A program made the position numbers and the translations under genes. A stretch of 64,000 nucleotides of DNA, taken from positions 248,480,501 through 248,544,500 of the forward strand of contig NC_134137.1 in assembly GCF_033958435.1 (NCBI RefSeq). The letters are read 5' to 3'. This document shows, one piece after another, positions 22,580-35,111 of this stretch; positions within the stretch are counted from its first letter, which is position 1; every line of letters begins with the position of its first letter. The notes beneath the pieces are model-generated. The model did no database searches and had not been told where the DNA came from. It saw only the letters and a list, made by a program, of their open reading frames with translations. This DNA is from Carettochelys insculpta. Its lineage: Eukaryota; Chordata; Testudines; Carettochelyidae.

Positions 22580-24185
22580 TCCGAAAGGGAGCTGCCCTGC
22601 AGATAACCCTTCTCTCACCCAGGACAACTACCTGGTTTGGTATGTGGAACATTCAGACAATGTATCAAGTGGGGAAGACAGCACAAATTGCAGAGGAGAT
22701 GAAATAGTACAAGCTTGCCGTTTTGGGCTTGTGTGAGACAAGGGCTACGTCTACACGTGAAGCCAACATCGAAATAGCTTATTTCGATATAGCAACATCG
22801 AAATAGGCTATTTCGACGAGTAACGTCTACACGTCCTCCAGGGCTGGCAACGTCGATGTTCAACTTCGACGTTGCGCGGCACCACATCGAAATAGGCGCT
22901 GCGAGGGAACGTCTACACGCCAAAGTAGCACACATCGAAATAAGGGTGCCAGGCACAGCTGCAGACAGGGTCACAGGGCGGACTCAACAGCAAGCCGCTC
23001 CCTTAAAGGGCCCCTCCCAGACACAGTTGCACTAAACAACACAAGATACACAGAGCTGACAACTGGTTGCAGACCCTGTGCCTGCAGCATGGATCCCCAG
23101 CTGCCGCAGCAGCAGCCAGAAGCCCTGGGCTAAGGGCTGCTGCCCATGGTGACCATAGAGCCCCGCAGGGGCTGGAGAGAGAGCATCTCTCAACCCCCCA
23201 GCTGATGGCCGCCATGGTGGACCCCGCTATTTCGAAGTTGCGGGACGCGCAACGACTACACGGTCCCTACTTCGACGTTGAACGTCGAAGTAGGGTGCTA
23301 TTCCTATCCCCTCATGGGGTTAGCGACTTCGACGTCTTGCCGCCTAACGTCGAAGTTAACTTCGAAATAGCGCCCGGCGCGTGTAGCTGTGACGGGCGCT
23401 ATTTCGAAGTTAGTGCCGCTACTTCGAAGTAGCATGCACGTGTAGACACAGCTAAGGTGGCCACAATTTGGGCAGCTACACCTGGCAAACAGGTGAAACC
23501 CTCATCTACTGAGGACATGACAAAGGGGGCGCACCACACACAGAAGGCATGGGCTTGATGTTATCAAGAGAGGTATCTGCTGCTTCAATGGTGTGGACAA
23601 CATATCATCACAGCCAGATTCTACACCAAAATGCAGAAGGTACTAATTGCGCAATGTTATGCACCAACCAACAAAGCAGGTGAGGAATGTAAAACAGACT
23701 TCTGTGAGAAACTACAGTGTTGTGAACCAGAAAGCAAAGAAGTATATCTTGATTTTGATGGGTGACTTCAATGTGAAAATTGAAAGCATAAATACAAACA
23801 GAGAACAAACCATGGGAAAAGAAGGCGTAGGCAACAAGAATGAAAATGGAAAGCACTTCAGTGAATTTTGTTCTTCAACAGTGTGTTGATAGATGTTAGT
23901 GTTTCTCCACCCAAAAGGAACCAAAAGGTCACTTGGGTTTCACTGGACCACTAGATAGAAAACCAGATTGATCACATCTGTATCAGCAGTTCTTTCAGAA
24001 GATTCATGCAGGATATCCCACTAGAAGAGGAGCAGACGTATGTGCACACACCATTTGGTCACGATAAAACTCAAGTTTGAGCTCGAGATACAGCACAAAA
24101 GCGACCAAGCCGGAAAGACAAGAGACAATTTCACTATATTGCCAACCCTAAAAAACTGAGACAGGCCTTTAAAAATCATGAAATT
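22580..24185 (+). mobile_element. RTE-like LINE, 5' endonuclease part, interrupted
   Basis: Plus-strand apurinic-type endonuclease domain. Visible blocks are FGMWNIQTMYQVGKTAQIAEEM at 22635-22705, a CETR-W block split by the transposon at 22743-23453, VLIAQCYAPTNKA near 23645, ILMGDFNVKIESINTNREQT near 23750 and NQIDHICISSSF near 23970. MGDFN and the QIDHI block are catalytic-site motifs of the family. Stops and shifts are present, so it is not active. Confidence 0.7.
22743..23453 (-). mobile_element. Harbinger-type miniature element, family A copy 2
   Basis: 711 bp, in the opposite orientation to the other family A copies. The ends are GGCTACGTCTACACGTG and the inverse of AGCTGTGTCTACACGTG. 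The flanking AAG duplication (22740-22742, 23454-23456) is confirmed by the interrupted endonuclease frame, which reads gagac-aag-gtggcc when the element is removed. A ccttaaagggcccctccca motif and an ATG (near 23089) resemble the 5' leader of the full-size Harbinger at 36115-36193. Confidence 0.9.
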
Positions 24186-24744
24186 TTCTTTAAAATCACT
24201 TTTTTATTTTATTTTTTATTTCTTTTTATTTACCTTTAGGGTTTTGAAACTTTTAGTTTAAACTCAATTGATGTTTTCAAGCTTTTCTTTCACAAACATG
24301 ATGTCTGGAAACTTATCCTGTTTTTATGAAAACCCAAAATGACTTGCCCAAAGCATCAAAGGAGTTGGTGGCAGAGCCAGTGATGAGTACTCAGGTACTT
24401 ACTTCTCTCATTCCATTGTCGTGAAAAATGCTATGAGCTGTCTAAGGCTGTACTTTAGTTTGACATTTCACATGTTTTTGCAAAGACCACAGAGCACTTT
24501 TCCAGAGCTTAGGTTTAGTTCTGACTCAGGGAAAAAGAATAGTGGTATTCAATAACCAACACCATGGTTTATGTCCTAGATACTGAAGAGTTACCTAAAC
24601 TCAATGGCTGTGAGTTCACTGCAAATGAAAAATCAAATCTTCCAGAATTCAGAGACAGCTATGTGCCTGGGTATATTAAAATATGTACTTGGATTCTAGG
24701 GCATTCGACTGAAGCTGGTTTGCGAAGCACTGGAATATTGTAGG
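24186..24744. other. Intronic sequence with a MIR-like remnant
   Basis: An AT-rich start (24190-24270) is followed by a minus-strand MIR-like piece at about 24335-24415 (gacttgcccaaagc, then ggtggcagagccagtgatga). Nothing else was recognised. Confidence 0.45.
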
Positions 24745-26840
24745 GGCCTCTGAGAATTAAAAAACTTTTATTCAGTGAGGTTAAAGGAGATGTTAAATAC
24801 AATCAGAAATATACAACCTGCAACTCTCAGCTGGCAAGAAGGCAACAAGCCAAAAGTCTAACTTACATATATGCCACGATTGACTGGAACAGTAATCAAG
24901 GTAGATGGATACTAGAACTAGGCTCAGGGGATGAAGGGAGACACAATAACAGAAAATGTGGAAATAACAAAGGTGCTAAATGACTTCTTTGTTTGTTTTC
25001 ACCAGAAAGGAACTCGTGATTGGACATCTAACACAGTGAATGCCAGTGAAAATGTGGTAGAATCAGAGGCTGAGACAGAGAATGAAAAAGTTAAGGTTAC
25101 TTAGAGCTAAGTTAAATGTCTTCAAGTCACCAGGGGCTGATGAAGTGCATCCTAGAATATTCAAGGAGTTGACTGAGGAGATAGCTGAGCCATTAGCAAT
25201 TTATCTTTGAAAATTCATGAAAGACGGGAAAGATTCCAGAGGAGTGGAAAGGGATAAATATACTACCAATATATAAAACAGGAAATAAGGACAACCCACG
25301 GAATTACAGACCAGTCATCATACCTTCACTACCCAGAAAGTTAATGGAGTAAACAATTAAGCAATCAATTTGCCAACACCTCGGCCTCATTGACATTGCC
25401 ACTTAAGTTGACGAAAATTATGATACTTGGGGGTGTGGGAAAAAACCTCTCTGAGAAATGTAATTTACATTTTGATTTAAAGCAATTCTACACTGCACTG
25501 TGTTAGTGGGCAATGTTCTGCCACTAACATAGCTTCCATCTCTTGTTGAGATGAAGTAAGTACCTTGATGGATGCTCACTCTCCTACTGAAGCAGTGGGA
25601 CTTTAGATGCAATAGATTGGTACTTATTGCAGCACTGATTTACCATGGTAGTGAAAACAAGTCCTTAGAAGAAATAAGATGATAAGTAATGGCATAGATT
25701 TATCAAAGATAATCATGTCAATCCAACCTAGTTGCTTTTTTTGACAAGGTAACAACCCTTGTGGATAGGGTGGAGCAGTCAATATGGTATATCTTGACTT
25801 CAGTAAGGCCTCTGATGCTGTCTTGCACGACTTCATAAACAAACTAGGGAAATACAACCTACATGTAGCTTCTATAATGTGGGTGTGTAACAGGTTGGAA
25901 AACTTTTGCCGGAGAGTAGCGATCAGTGCTTCACAGTCAAGCTGGAAGGGCATATCCAGTGCAGTCCCACAGGGATCAGTTGTTAAAAAGTTTGCAGATG
26001 ACACTAAACTGGGAGGGACTACAAATGCTTTGAAGGATAGGATTAAAATTCAAAATGATCTGAACAAACTGGAGAAATGGACTGAAATAAATAGAATGAG
26101 ATTGAATAAGAACAAATGCAACATACTCAACTTATGAAAGGACAGTCACTTGCACACATGCAAAATGGGAAATGATAATTTAGGAAGAAGTACTATTGAA
26201 AATATCTGGGGAGCAGAGTGGATCACAAGCTAATTATGAATCAACAGTGTAACACTGTTGCAAAAAATATTCTGGGATGTATTAGTAGGAATGTTGTAAG
26301 CAAAACATGAGAAGTAATTCTGCTCTACTCTGTGGTGATTAGTACTCTGCTGGAATATTGTGTCCAGTTCTGGGTGCCACATTTCAGAAGGGATGTGGAC
26401 AAATGGGAGAAAGTCCAGAGAAGACCAACAAACAAAAGACCAACAAAAATCTATGAGGGAATATTTTAAAAAATTAGGTATGTTTAGTAAGGAGAAAAGA
26501 CGACTGAGAAATGACATGTTAATTATATTCAGGTACATAAAAGGATGTTACAAGGAAGAGGAGAAAATTGCTATCTTTAGGCTCTGGGATTAGGACAAGA
26601 AGCAATGTGCTTAAATTGCACCAAGAGCAGTTTTGGCTGGACATTAACCATCCTGACCGAAGCTTTTTCCTAAACTTTTGAATAAATTGCCCAAGGGAGG
26701 TTGTGGAATCTCCATTATTGGAGATTTTTAAGAGCAGGTTAAACAAACACCTGTTGGGAATGGAATAGATACTTCTTATTCCCACCATGAGTGCAGAGGA
26801 CTGGACTAAGTGACCTCTCACAGTCCCTTCCAATCATATG
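24745..26840 (+). mobile_element. CR1 LINE fossil, 2.1 kb, split and internally deleted
   Basis: Plus-strand CR1 ORF2 from the post-endonuclease linker to the 3' end. Landmarks are KSPGADEVHPRIFKELTEEI near 25120, the DNPRNYRPVI block near 25300, VYLDFSKASDAVLHDF at 25787 and PQGSV joined directly to [10 protein letters not shown] near 25985. The join shows that the LGP...INDLD segment between the two palm blocks has been deleted. The 3' end is near 26840. A non-CR1 block lies at about 25381-25660. Confidence 0.85.
25381..25660. mobile_element. Decayed miniature element inside CR1
   Basis: The CR1 reading stops after caatttgccaacacct and resumes near ccttagaagaaataaggtg-like sequence at about 25664. 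The intervening DNA has the cttaagttgacg and gtgtgggaaaaaac phrases of turtle Harbinger-type miniature elements. Exact ends and target duplication were not resolved. Confidence 0.5.
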
Positions 26841-26904
26841 AGGCTAAGACTGTAAGGGTTAAATAAGCCTGGAAGGAGGAGTAGAATGTACATTTTCCCT
26901 CTCA

Positions 26905-27096
26905 GGCTACGTCTACGCTTAGGAAAAACTTTGAAATGGCTGAAAGGAATAAGGAGATTTTGATGTTTGCATGGTCCTTTCGAAAAGTACCCCTGTGTAG
27001 CCAAGCCACACATGAGTGAAACGCGCTTCATTAGTATTCTTCGATTTGGCCATTAGCATGGCCATTTTGTAGTTTTTCCTAAGTGTAGACACGGCC
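26905..27096. mobile_element. Harbinger-type miniature element, 192 bp
   Basis: Near-palindromic ends: GGCTACGTCTACGCTTAGG on the left, and on the right the inverse of GGCCGTGTCTACACTTAGG, each continuing into aaaaact...aaatggc. Flanks are TCA and GCA, an imperfect 3-bp duplication. No coding capacity. Confidence 0.75.
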
Positions 27097-28486
27097 GCAG
27101 TGAACCAAAGATGAAGTTGTGCAGAGGTAGAGTAGTTACCTCTCCTAGTTGCAATAGCCAAGAGCATTTGGCCAGAGCAGGGGATGGAACCAATGGGAAA
27201 GAGCCTGTCAGAAATTGCATAGCTATAGATACCAACCAGTGTGGCATGGAAAGAGCAGTTGTTTAAAACACCTAGCCACAGCATGACAGGCAGGCTGCCT
27301 GCCAGAAAGGGAAGGGAATTTATAACTCCAATAAAAAACTTCTCCAAGCCAGTGTGACACAGAATGCAATGAATTCTTTACCACTCAGCTATTGACCAGG
27401 GGTCTCCAGAGCTGCATGCGTCTCTTTAAGGATGTCTTTGTGGCTCCTAATGCTATAATTGCATAATAATAAAACCTTCCTAACTATTTTCAATAAATGG
27501 TGAATGTCTAAAAGCCCAACAATGAACAACTCATATCTAAACAGCAAACGATAAATGATCTCAAAATGTTGGATAACTCCCCCTAGCATCCTCCAGAGAG
27601 AGAGAGAAGGTTCAGGAGTGAAAGTCCAGAACACAGTTGTACAAACACACACATAAAGTGGGAGAAAATAGAATATGTAAAAAATGCGTGAGCATCCTGC
27701 AGTAAACAGTAAACACATATCACATTACAAATCATTGTGTGTGCACCATTCTTAAAATAGGGATTACAAAAAGTATGGTTTGATTTTATTTATTAAGTAC
27801 AGTTTTGTATTCACATGCACTGTGCCTCTTGAATTATTGAGTTATTTACTGAATCGGATAGCCGTCCTTGCTATTTTGGCTGCCAACCCCTGCTCTTGAC
27901 TGACTAGCAGAACTTATGAGACTCAATTATATGCACAGTTGGAAAAGCAGCACATTCACAAGAAGAAAATATGCAAAGGAGGCCTTCACACTCAGTCATC
28001 TGACAATACTGGATGTGTACCAACATTTTGTTCACACTTTCTGTTCAGCAATCAGCAACACGATAATAAACAAAGAACTGGAGGTCCCTAGTGTTCAGCA
28101 GACTAAAACTTCAGGTGAGAAAGATCTGGGGCCATAACTAAGCCAAAATATCCTGGAGGAAATTCAGATTCATGTATAAACTATGACTAAATGAGAATAA
28201 TATTAAATATTCTGTATGTATTATGCATCATGGTCCATATCTCGGATGGATGGAGGGATAAATTGCTAGATGAGGAATGCTATTCAGGCCCAGTCCTGTG
28301 GTGCTCTGAACACCACCTGAAAGATGTTCAGCTCAGCCAATGACTACTGAAGTTGTCTAGAGCATTTATTGTGGCCCTTACAATTTTTTTCCCTACATTT
28401 TTCATTAGGTTGCAGCCTACATTCCTCTTGTCTGTTGATCATGGCAATTTCATGGACAATAGTAGTTAGGTATAGTGGTTCAATAG

Positions 28487-28612
28487 AAGTTGCATCTGAT
28501 AAAGTGGGTGTTTGCGCGCAAATGCTTATGCTCCAAAAAATCTGTTACTCTATAAGGTGCCACAAGACTTCTCGTTGTTTTTGCAGATACAGACTAGCAT
28601 GATACTTGTCAG
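28487..28612 (-). mobile_element. tRNA-derived SINE, simple orientation
   Basis: Minus-strand tortoise/Cry-type SINE. It contains the ctctataaggtgccacaag and cagatacagactagcatgat phrases in reverse order of the head. Diverged; no inverted second arm was seen. Confidence 0.65.
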
Positions 28613-29393
28613 CAGGAGTTGTGAACCAGGGGCTGGATTTTCAGTCAGAGTTACAGTCAGAGTCAAGAGTTGAGACAAGGATCAGATCCCAAACTGGAGT
28701 CTGGATAAAACCAAGAGTTTGGGCTAGAGTCGGTAGCCAAAGGTGAACCAGAGAAGCATGGACTTGGAACAAGGTGGAAATCAGGCAGGGCTCAAGAGTC
28801 AGGTGAGAAGGCAGCATCCTATGCAGCAACCAGCCATCAATTTATCCAGTTTGTCCAGACAACTTCATGAGTGTCCTGGCTTAAATAGTGAGTCCTAGGC
28901 CAGTGGAGAAGCCAGACATCTCCAGTCGTGAGCTTCAAGGGGGAATCCTCTGCTCAGCCGGAGTCCACCAGCTGCAGACTTATGGGCTAAGGTCTGTTGT
29001 CAATGATCCTTCACAGGTGAATATAGGTTATGATACCCACTGAAACCCCTGTGGTTCAGTACCTCCAACCCTGCAGTGCCTCCCACTGATTGGCTCCACC
29101 CCATCCCTCCCAGCACCTCCTGCTCAAGGCAGATTTTCTGTTCCACAACATGCAGGAGATGCTGAGGGGACAGGGAGGTGCAGGGACAGGAAAAGAGACA
29201 GAGCAAGAAGGGAAGAGACAGGACAAGAATGGGTTTTGGAGGAATGGGTAGAGTGGGGATGGAGCCCATGTGAGGAAGTCAAACTTCTCCCAGCAAGCAG
29301 GTAAGTTGGTGCCTATCAATAAACCTTTTTTTCAAGTCAGCTTCCATCGCAGTGAAGATCATTAGCCTGAATAATTATATACTCCATCTTCAC

Positions 29394-29590
29394 AGAGAAG
29401 TAGCCATGTTAGTCTGTATCTTCACAAAAGAAAAAAGCAGTCACATAGCACTTTAAAGACTAATGTAATAATTTATTAGGATATGATTATGCAAATCAGA
29501 AGAAGTGTGTTTGCCCCACTGAAAGCTCATCTCCTAATAAATTATTCTGTTAGTCTTTAAAGTGCTACATGACTGCTTTTTGTTGTTGTT
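29394..29590 (+). mobile_element. Foldback tRNA-derived SINE
   Basis: The left arm has agtagccatgttagtctg, then cacatagcactttaaagact. The right arm returns gttagtctttaaagtgctac and gactgctttttgttg inverted. The loop lies around 29490-29530. A target duplication could not be fixed. Confidence 0.75.
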
Positions 29591-30067
29591 GTTGCTGTTT
29601 TGTGAATATGCCGTCTTATTCATTTTAAAGGTTTCTGGGCAATAAAGGTATCTTATCTTCTCCTGCTTGCTCAAAAATTGGGCTCGGGCTCAAGGAAATG
29701 GCCTTTCTTCAGAGATTCCACTACTAATTTGTGGCTCAGGCAAGAGACAGAGTGGAGATAACAGCCCCTCTTATGGTATTCAACTCTTTTCGCTTCTGTC
29801 TGGAATCCAGAAATATACAGGCATATATGAAAAATAATGCAGAAAAGTTTTCTATAATGTTTAAGTTCTGGCCAAAAGGTCCAAGTCAATTTTTTTCTAC
29901 TAATTTCTCCAATAGTCAATAAAATACATGCCCTTGTTACATTTACCTGGCATCTTGTATGACAGCATGTATTCAAAAGACTTACTTAGTCATTGAGGGA
30001 CCTGAAGAAGAACTATGTGTAAGCTCAAAAGTTTGTCTCTCATGAGCAGAAGATGGTCAGACACTTT

Positions 30068-30468
30068 GGCCATGTCTCTACTGGCACGAATCTTCGAAAT
30101 AGCTATGCTAATGGGCATTTCAAAGATTACTAATGAGGCGCTGAATTGAATATTCAGCACCTCATTGGCATTAGGATGCTTCCGGTTGCAGCGCTTTGAA
30201 AGTGCCGCTTTCTAAAAGACCCCACACATTTCAAAATCACCTTAGGGGAATAAGGGGATTTTGAAATGTGTGGGGTCCTTTCAAAAAGGAGCCCCGTGTA
30301 GCCTCACCAAGCCGCGGGCGTTCAAAAGCGGCACTTTCGAAGTGCCGCAGCCGGAAGTGTCCTAATGCTAATGAGGCGCTGAATGGTCAATTCAGCACCT
30401 CATTAGTGATCTTTGAAATGGCCATTAGCATGGCTACTTCAAAGATTTGTGCCAGTGTAGGCACGGCC
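30068..30468. mobile_element. Harbinger-type miniature element, 401 bp, long palindrome
   Basis: Ends GGCCATGTCTCTACTGGCAC and the inverse of GGCCGTGCCTACACTGGCAC, flanked by TTT on both sides (30065-30067, 30469-30471). The two halves are complementary over most of their length, so the strand can fold into one long hairpin centred near 30240. Confidence 0.85.
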
Positions 30469-30471
30469 TTT

Positions 30472-32129
30472 GTCTCTCTAATATCCTGGGAATATATGGC
30501 TGCAAGAATGCTCATTTGCCTGTAGATAATTGTGGAAAATATGTTTCTTTCACAGCTCCATCATAACACATCTACATATAGAAAAATACACTTTTCCCTT
30601 TCCATTATATGTGGTACTCCCTTTATAAGTTTTTCAGTGCATTTATATCTCATTAAACCACAGCACAAACAATGTAACCCAATATAACCTAATACAATGT
30701 GCTGTAAGCATCAAGTTGCAATGATGATTTACCAGTTTTGGAAGTTTTCTCCGCAACAAGCAATATGGACCGAGGATAATGTTAAAGCTGAAATCTCCAA
30801 TCTACGTCAAACTATAAAGTATTAAATGAGTCAGGACCAAGAAAACCCATTTCTCCTCCTTTCCTAAGAGCTAACTTTTGTCAGACATTCACATATCAGT
30901 GTTGACATGGTAGTAGTTTATGTTGTAAGAATCATTTATTTAACTGACTTATATATGGCATGTTACAAGCAAATAGTGGGAGAAGTAGCACTACAAAAGT
31001 ACCCTGCAGTGTACAGTCTTGACACATGTTAAGGTAGCTTCTGCCTTCCAAAGTACTGTTCTGCTAATTTATTTGCATTTCTGATACCATCTTTCATATG
31101 AAGACATGAAAGCACTTTACAAATTCCACCTAAATGTCATAATACACTTATAAAACTGATGCATAAATACTGGCTTGTGGGCTGGATTCAGTTCACCAGA
31201 GTTATTCAGTGGCAGGCCACCACCCTTCTATTTTCCTATACCTCCACAGGTTTGGGCACTTGCAGCTCCCGGTGGCTGCAAATCACTGTTTCTGGCCAAT
31301 GGGAGCTGTGGAAAGCAGCATCCCAGTCTGCTCTGCTTCTCGCAGATCCCATTGGCCAGGAAAGGTGATCCACCGCTAATGGGACCTGCAAGCACCCATA
31401 CCTATGGAGGAGCAATTAAAATATAGTGGTGATAACCTACCAGGGCTAACCATCTGACTGCCCACCTCAACCTATAAAATTGGTGGTATTATTTCCCATC
31501 TTATAGATCATGTAAGTGACAGAGAGAAATGTTAATTGACTAACCCATGGTTACACAGGAAGTCTATGGCAGAGCCAATAATGAAAACTGGTCAGCCAAA
31601 CTTTGACAAAACTATTTTCATTCAGAGAATGCAGTTCCATCTAAATGAAAAAGCTTTGTGAATGCTGAATGCTGTGAAACTGTGCTGAAATCTAGTTTTA
31701 GCAGGAAAAAGGGCCCTAATTATTTTAAAAATCTCATGTTGACAATAGAGAAACAAAATGTTTAGTTTTTTTTCTATCAAATCTACTTTTCTTTTCTATT
31801 TTTTAAAAATATGTTACATTTTAAAAGAAAATACACTGTCAAAATCAAAATGAAACATTTTAATCAACCTCTTCTTTTATTTTGTGGAAATTTTTAAAGT
31901 TTTGGAGTTGTTGTTCCTAGTAGAGCAAAAACCAAATTTGAAATCTTCATCAAAATAGAATTTCTGTATTCTTCACAGCTCTACTAATAATAGAGTCCTG
32001 ATCTCCTGGATCTCAGTATCAAAACCATACAATGCACAGCATTCCCTTGGGCCATCTGTACCCTCTCACTGGCATACGATAGTCTTTTATAATCAGAGCA
32101 ACTTACATTATGCTTTAAGGACCAAATTG
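30472..32129. other. Intronic sequence with old repeats
   Basis: A degraded GC-rich patch at 31150-31450 resembles the inside of a hAT element. A minus-strand MIR-like remnant lies at about 31485-31585 (catggttacacaggaagtct, then atggcagagccaataatg). No exon was recognised. Confidence 0.4.
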
Positions 32130-33141
32130 TAGAATTGTAAAATGTAAGCCTGAAAGGAACTCTAAGAGGCCATGTTCCTGCACAATTCCTGTGGGGGGTT
32201 CATCCACCCTGTTTTTAGAAGCCTCCAGTATGCGGATTTCACAACATCCAATTCCACCTGTTTCAGAGGTTAACTTTCCTTTTAGTTAGGGTTTTTTCTG
32301 CTGATATCTAAACCAAGTTTCTTTTGCTGCTACTTGAGCCCTTTATTTCTTGTCCTGCCTTCCAGGAGTATGGATGATGGTTGATCAACATCCGCTTTAT
32401 AACAGCCCTTAGTGTATTTGAAGACTGTTGTCAGCACACACACATGCACACCTTAGTCATCTTTTCTTAAAATTAAATATGTCTAGTTCTCTTAACTTCT
32501 CTTCATAGGTCAGGTTTTCTAAACCTTTCATAACTTTTGTTGTTCTCCTCTGTGCTCTCTCTCCAGTTTGGTCACATTTTTCCTAAATCCTGGTGTCAGA
32601 ATTAGATACACAACTTTAGCTAGTGCTCACCAGTATTGAGTACAGTAGGGCAATTTTGTCTCATGTCTTACATATGAGACTCATGGTAATACATCCCAGA
32701 GAGATATTAGCCCTTTTCTTTTTTTTTTTCAACAGCACTACATTAATTCATATTTTGTTTGTGATCCACAATAATCTCCCAGATCCTGGTCTACAGTACT
32801 ATCACTTAGCCGGTTATTTCCCATTTTGTAGATGGACATTTGATCTTTTCCATTCTGTGAAACATACTGGAATTTCATCTTGTTGATTTCAGACTAATCC
32901 TCTAATTTTGTTAGTCAATGTCAATTCTAATTCTGTCCTGCAAAGTGCATAGAACATCTCCCAGCTTTGAGTCTTCAAGAAAGTTTCCAAACATACTTTC
33001 CATTCCATAATCCAAGTAATTAACAAAAACATTGAATATTTCCAGATCCAGAACTTATCCTATGGGACCCCACTAGATATATCCTCCCAGTCTGACTGTA
33101 AACCATAGATAACTACTTTTTTAGGCCATTCAGTTATTTCA

Positions 33142-34896
33142 GAGAAGATGTGGGGCCATTACTGGATGAGGGAGGTAACCTAGTGGCAGATGATGCAGGA
33201 AAAGCTGAAGTATTCAATGTTTTTTTTGCCTCAGTCTCCACAGACAAAGTCAACTTCCCAATGATGGTCCTAGATGATGCAGTACGGGAAGGTGGAGGGC
33301 AGCCATCTGTGGAGAAGGAAGAAGTTCTGAGCTATCTAGAAAAACTAGATGTGCACCAGTCCATGGGTCTGGATTTAATGCACCCCAGGGTACTGAGGGA
33401 ATTGGCAGAGGTGATTGCTGAACCTTTGGCCATTATCCTTGAAGACTCTTGGAGATCAGGGGAGATACTGGGTGACTGGAAGAAGGCAAACGTAGTGCCC
33501 ATCTTTAAAAAAGGAAAGAAGGACAATCCAGGGAACTATAGACCCGTCAGCCTTACCTCAATCCCTGGGAAAATAATGGAGGGAATCCTCAAGGAATCCA
33601 TTTTGAAGCACTTGGAAGAGGGGAAAGTGATCAAAATTAGCCAGCATGGATTCACCAGGGGCAAGTCCTGCCTCACCAATCTGATCAGCTTCTATGATGA
33701 CGTAACAAGCTCTGTGGACATGAGGAAGTCAGTGGATGTGATATACCTTGACTTCAGCAAGGCTTTTGATACAGTCTCCCACAACATTCTTGTCCATAAG
33801 TTAAGGAAATATGGATTGGATCCTTGGACTATAAGATGGATAGAAAGCTGGCTTGATGGTCGGGCCCAACAGATAGTGGTCAATGGCTCAATATCTGGAT
33901 GGCGGTCTGTTTCAAGCGGAGTGCCACAAGGCTCAGTTCTGGGGCCGGTGTTATTCAACATCTTTATTAATGACCTGGATGAGGGACTGGGTTGCACCCT
34001 CAGCAAGTTTGCGGATGACACAAAACTAGGGGGAGAGGTAGATACGTTGGAGGGTAGAGAGAGAATCCAGAGGGACCTGGATAAATTGGAGGACTGGGCC
34101 AACAGAAATCTGATGCAGTTCAACAAGGAGAAGTGTAGAGTCCTGCACCTGGGGCGGAAGAATCCCAAACATTGTTACAGGCTGTGGACCGACTGGCTCA
34201 GCACCAGTACAATGGAAAGTGATCTAGGGGTTATGGTGGATGAAAGGCTGGATATGAGTAAACAGTGTGCCCTTGTAGCCAGGAAAGCTAACGGCATACT
34301 GGGGTGCATTAGGAGGAGCATTTCGAGCAGATCTAGGGAAGTAGTTATTCCTCTTTATTCGGCACTGGTGAGGCCACATCTGGAATATTGTGTCCAGTTT
34401 TGGGCCCCCCAGTATAAGAAGGATGTGGATTTGCTAGAGCAGGTTCAGCGAAGGGCAACAAAAATGATTAAGTGTCTGGAGCACAAGACCTATGAGGATA
34501 GGCTGAGGGATTTGGGCTTGTTTAGTTTACAGAAGAGAAGACTGAGGGGTGATTTAATAGCAGCCTTCAACTTCCTGAAGGGGAGCTCTAAAAAGGAGGG
34601 TGAGAAATTCTTCTCAGTGATGTCAGATGGCAGAACAAGGAGTAATGGTCAGAAGTTGAAGAGAGAAAGGTGTAGGTTAGATATTAGGAAAAACTTCTTC
34701 ACCAGGCGGGTGGTGAAGCATTGGAATGTGTTGCCTAGAGAGGTGGTGGATTCTCCATCCCTTGAGGTTTTTAAGTCCCGGCTGGACAAGGTCCTGGCTG
34801 GGATGAGTTAGTAGGGGTTGATCCTGCTTAAAGCAGGGGGCTGGACTAGATGACCTCCTGAGGTCCCTTCCAGCCCTATGATTCTGTGATTCTGTG
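33142..34896 (+). mobile_element. Young CR1 insertion with ATTTCA duplication
   Basis: 1.75-kb 5'-truncated CR1 inserted in the older CR1. It starts at gagaagatgtgg and ends in the CR1 octamer repeat attctgtgattctgtg. ATTTCA lies on both sides (33136-33141, 34897-34902). Its open frame is unbroken, in contrast to every other CR1 in the window, which marks it as the most recent CR1 here. Confidence 0.9.
33150..34811 (+). CDS. CR1 ORF2 fragment: reverse transcriptase, uninterrupted
   Basis: 553 codons open from the 5' truncation point to the natural stop, covering the C-terminal two-thirds of CR1 ORF2. Approximate residues: [14 protein letters not shown] block (here [10 protein letters not shown]) near 70, [19 protein letters not shown] near 129, HGFTRGKSC near 166, [18 protein letters not shown] (catalytic Asp) near 200, [20 protein letters not shown] near 255, active site [10 protein letters not shown] near 285, and the C-terminal [19 protein letters not shown] block near 437. 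The N-terminal endonuclease and ORF1 are missing, so the copy cannot move by itself. The initiating Met shown is simply the first in the truncated frame. It has no host function that I can infer. Confidence 0.88.
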   Translation: MGPLLDEGGNLVADDAGKAEVFNVFFASVSTDKVNFPMMVLDDAVREGGGQPSVEKEEVLSYLEKLDVHQSMGLDLMHPRVLRELAEVIAEPLAIILEDSWRSGEILGDWKKANVVPIFKKGKKDNPGNYRPVSLTSIPGKIMEGILKESILKHLEEGKVIKISQHGFTRGKSCLTNLISFYDDVTSSVDMRKSVDVIYLDFSKAFDTVSHNILVHKLRKYGLDPWTIRWIESWLDGRAQQIVVNGSISGWRSVSSGVPQGSVLGPVLFNIFINDLDEGLGCTLSKFADDTKLGGEVDTLEGRERIQRDLDKLEDWANRNLMQFNKEKCRVLHLGRKNPKHCYRLWTDWLSTSTMESDLGVMVDERLDMSKQCALVARKANGILGCIRRSISSRSREVVIPLYSALVRPHLEYCVQFWAPQYKKDVDLLEQVQRRATKMIKCLEHKTYEDRLRDLGLFSLQKRRLRGDLIAAFNFLKGSSKKEGEKFFSVMSDGRTRSNGQKLKRERCRLDIRKNFFTRRVVKHWNVLPREVVDSPSLEVFKSRLDKVLAGMS

Positions 34897-35111
34897 ATTT
34901 CATCAAGACCTATATCCCTAGTTTGTGTCTGGATGTCAAGTAGGACTGTATGAAAAGCCTTACTAAAATCAGTGTATATTCTATCTACTGCTTCCCACCA
35001 GTCCGGTAAGCCAATAACCTTGTCAAATACATAAATTAGACTGATTTGGCATGATTTGTTCTTCACTAATTCCCCGTGACCCTATTATTCTCCAGGTGCT
35101 TACAGATGTTA

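Larger units (their letters stand above)
27100..30064. other. Intronic sequence with scattered repeats
   Basis: Holds two SINEs (annotated separately) and a stretch at 28620-28810 rich in degenerate cagagt / agtcagagtc repeats. The rest is AT-rich and unremarkable. A C/T-rich minus-strand open frame at 29000-29319 is low-complexity. Confidence 0.4.
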
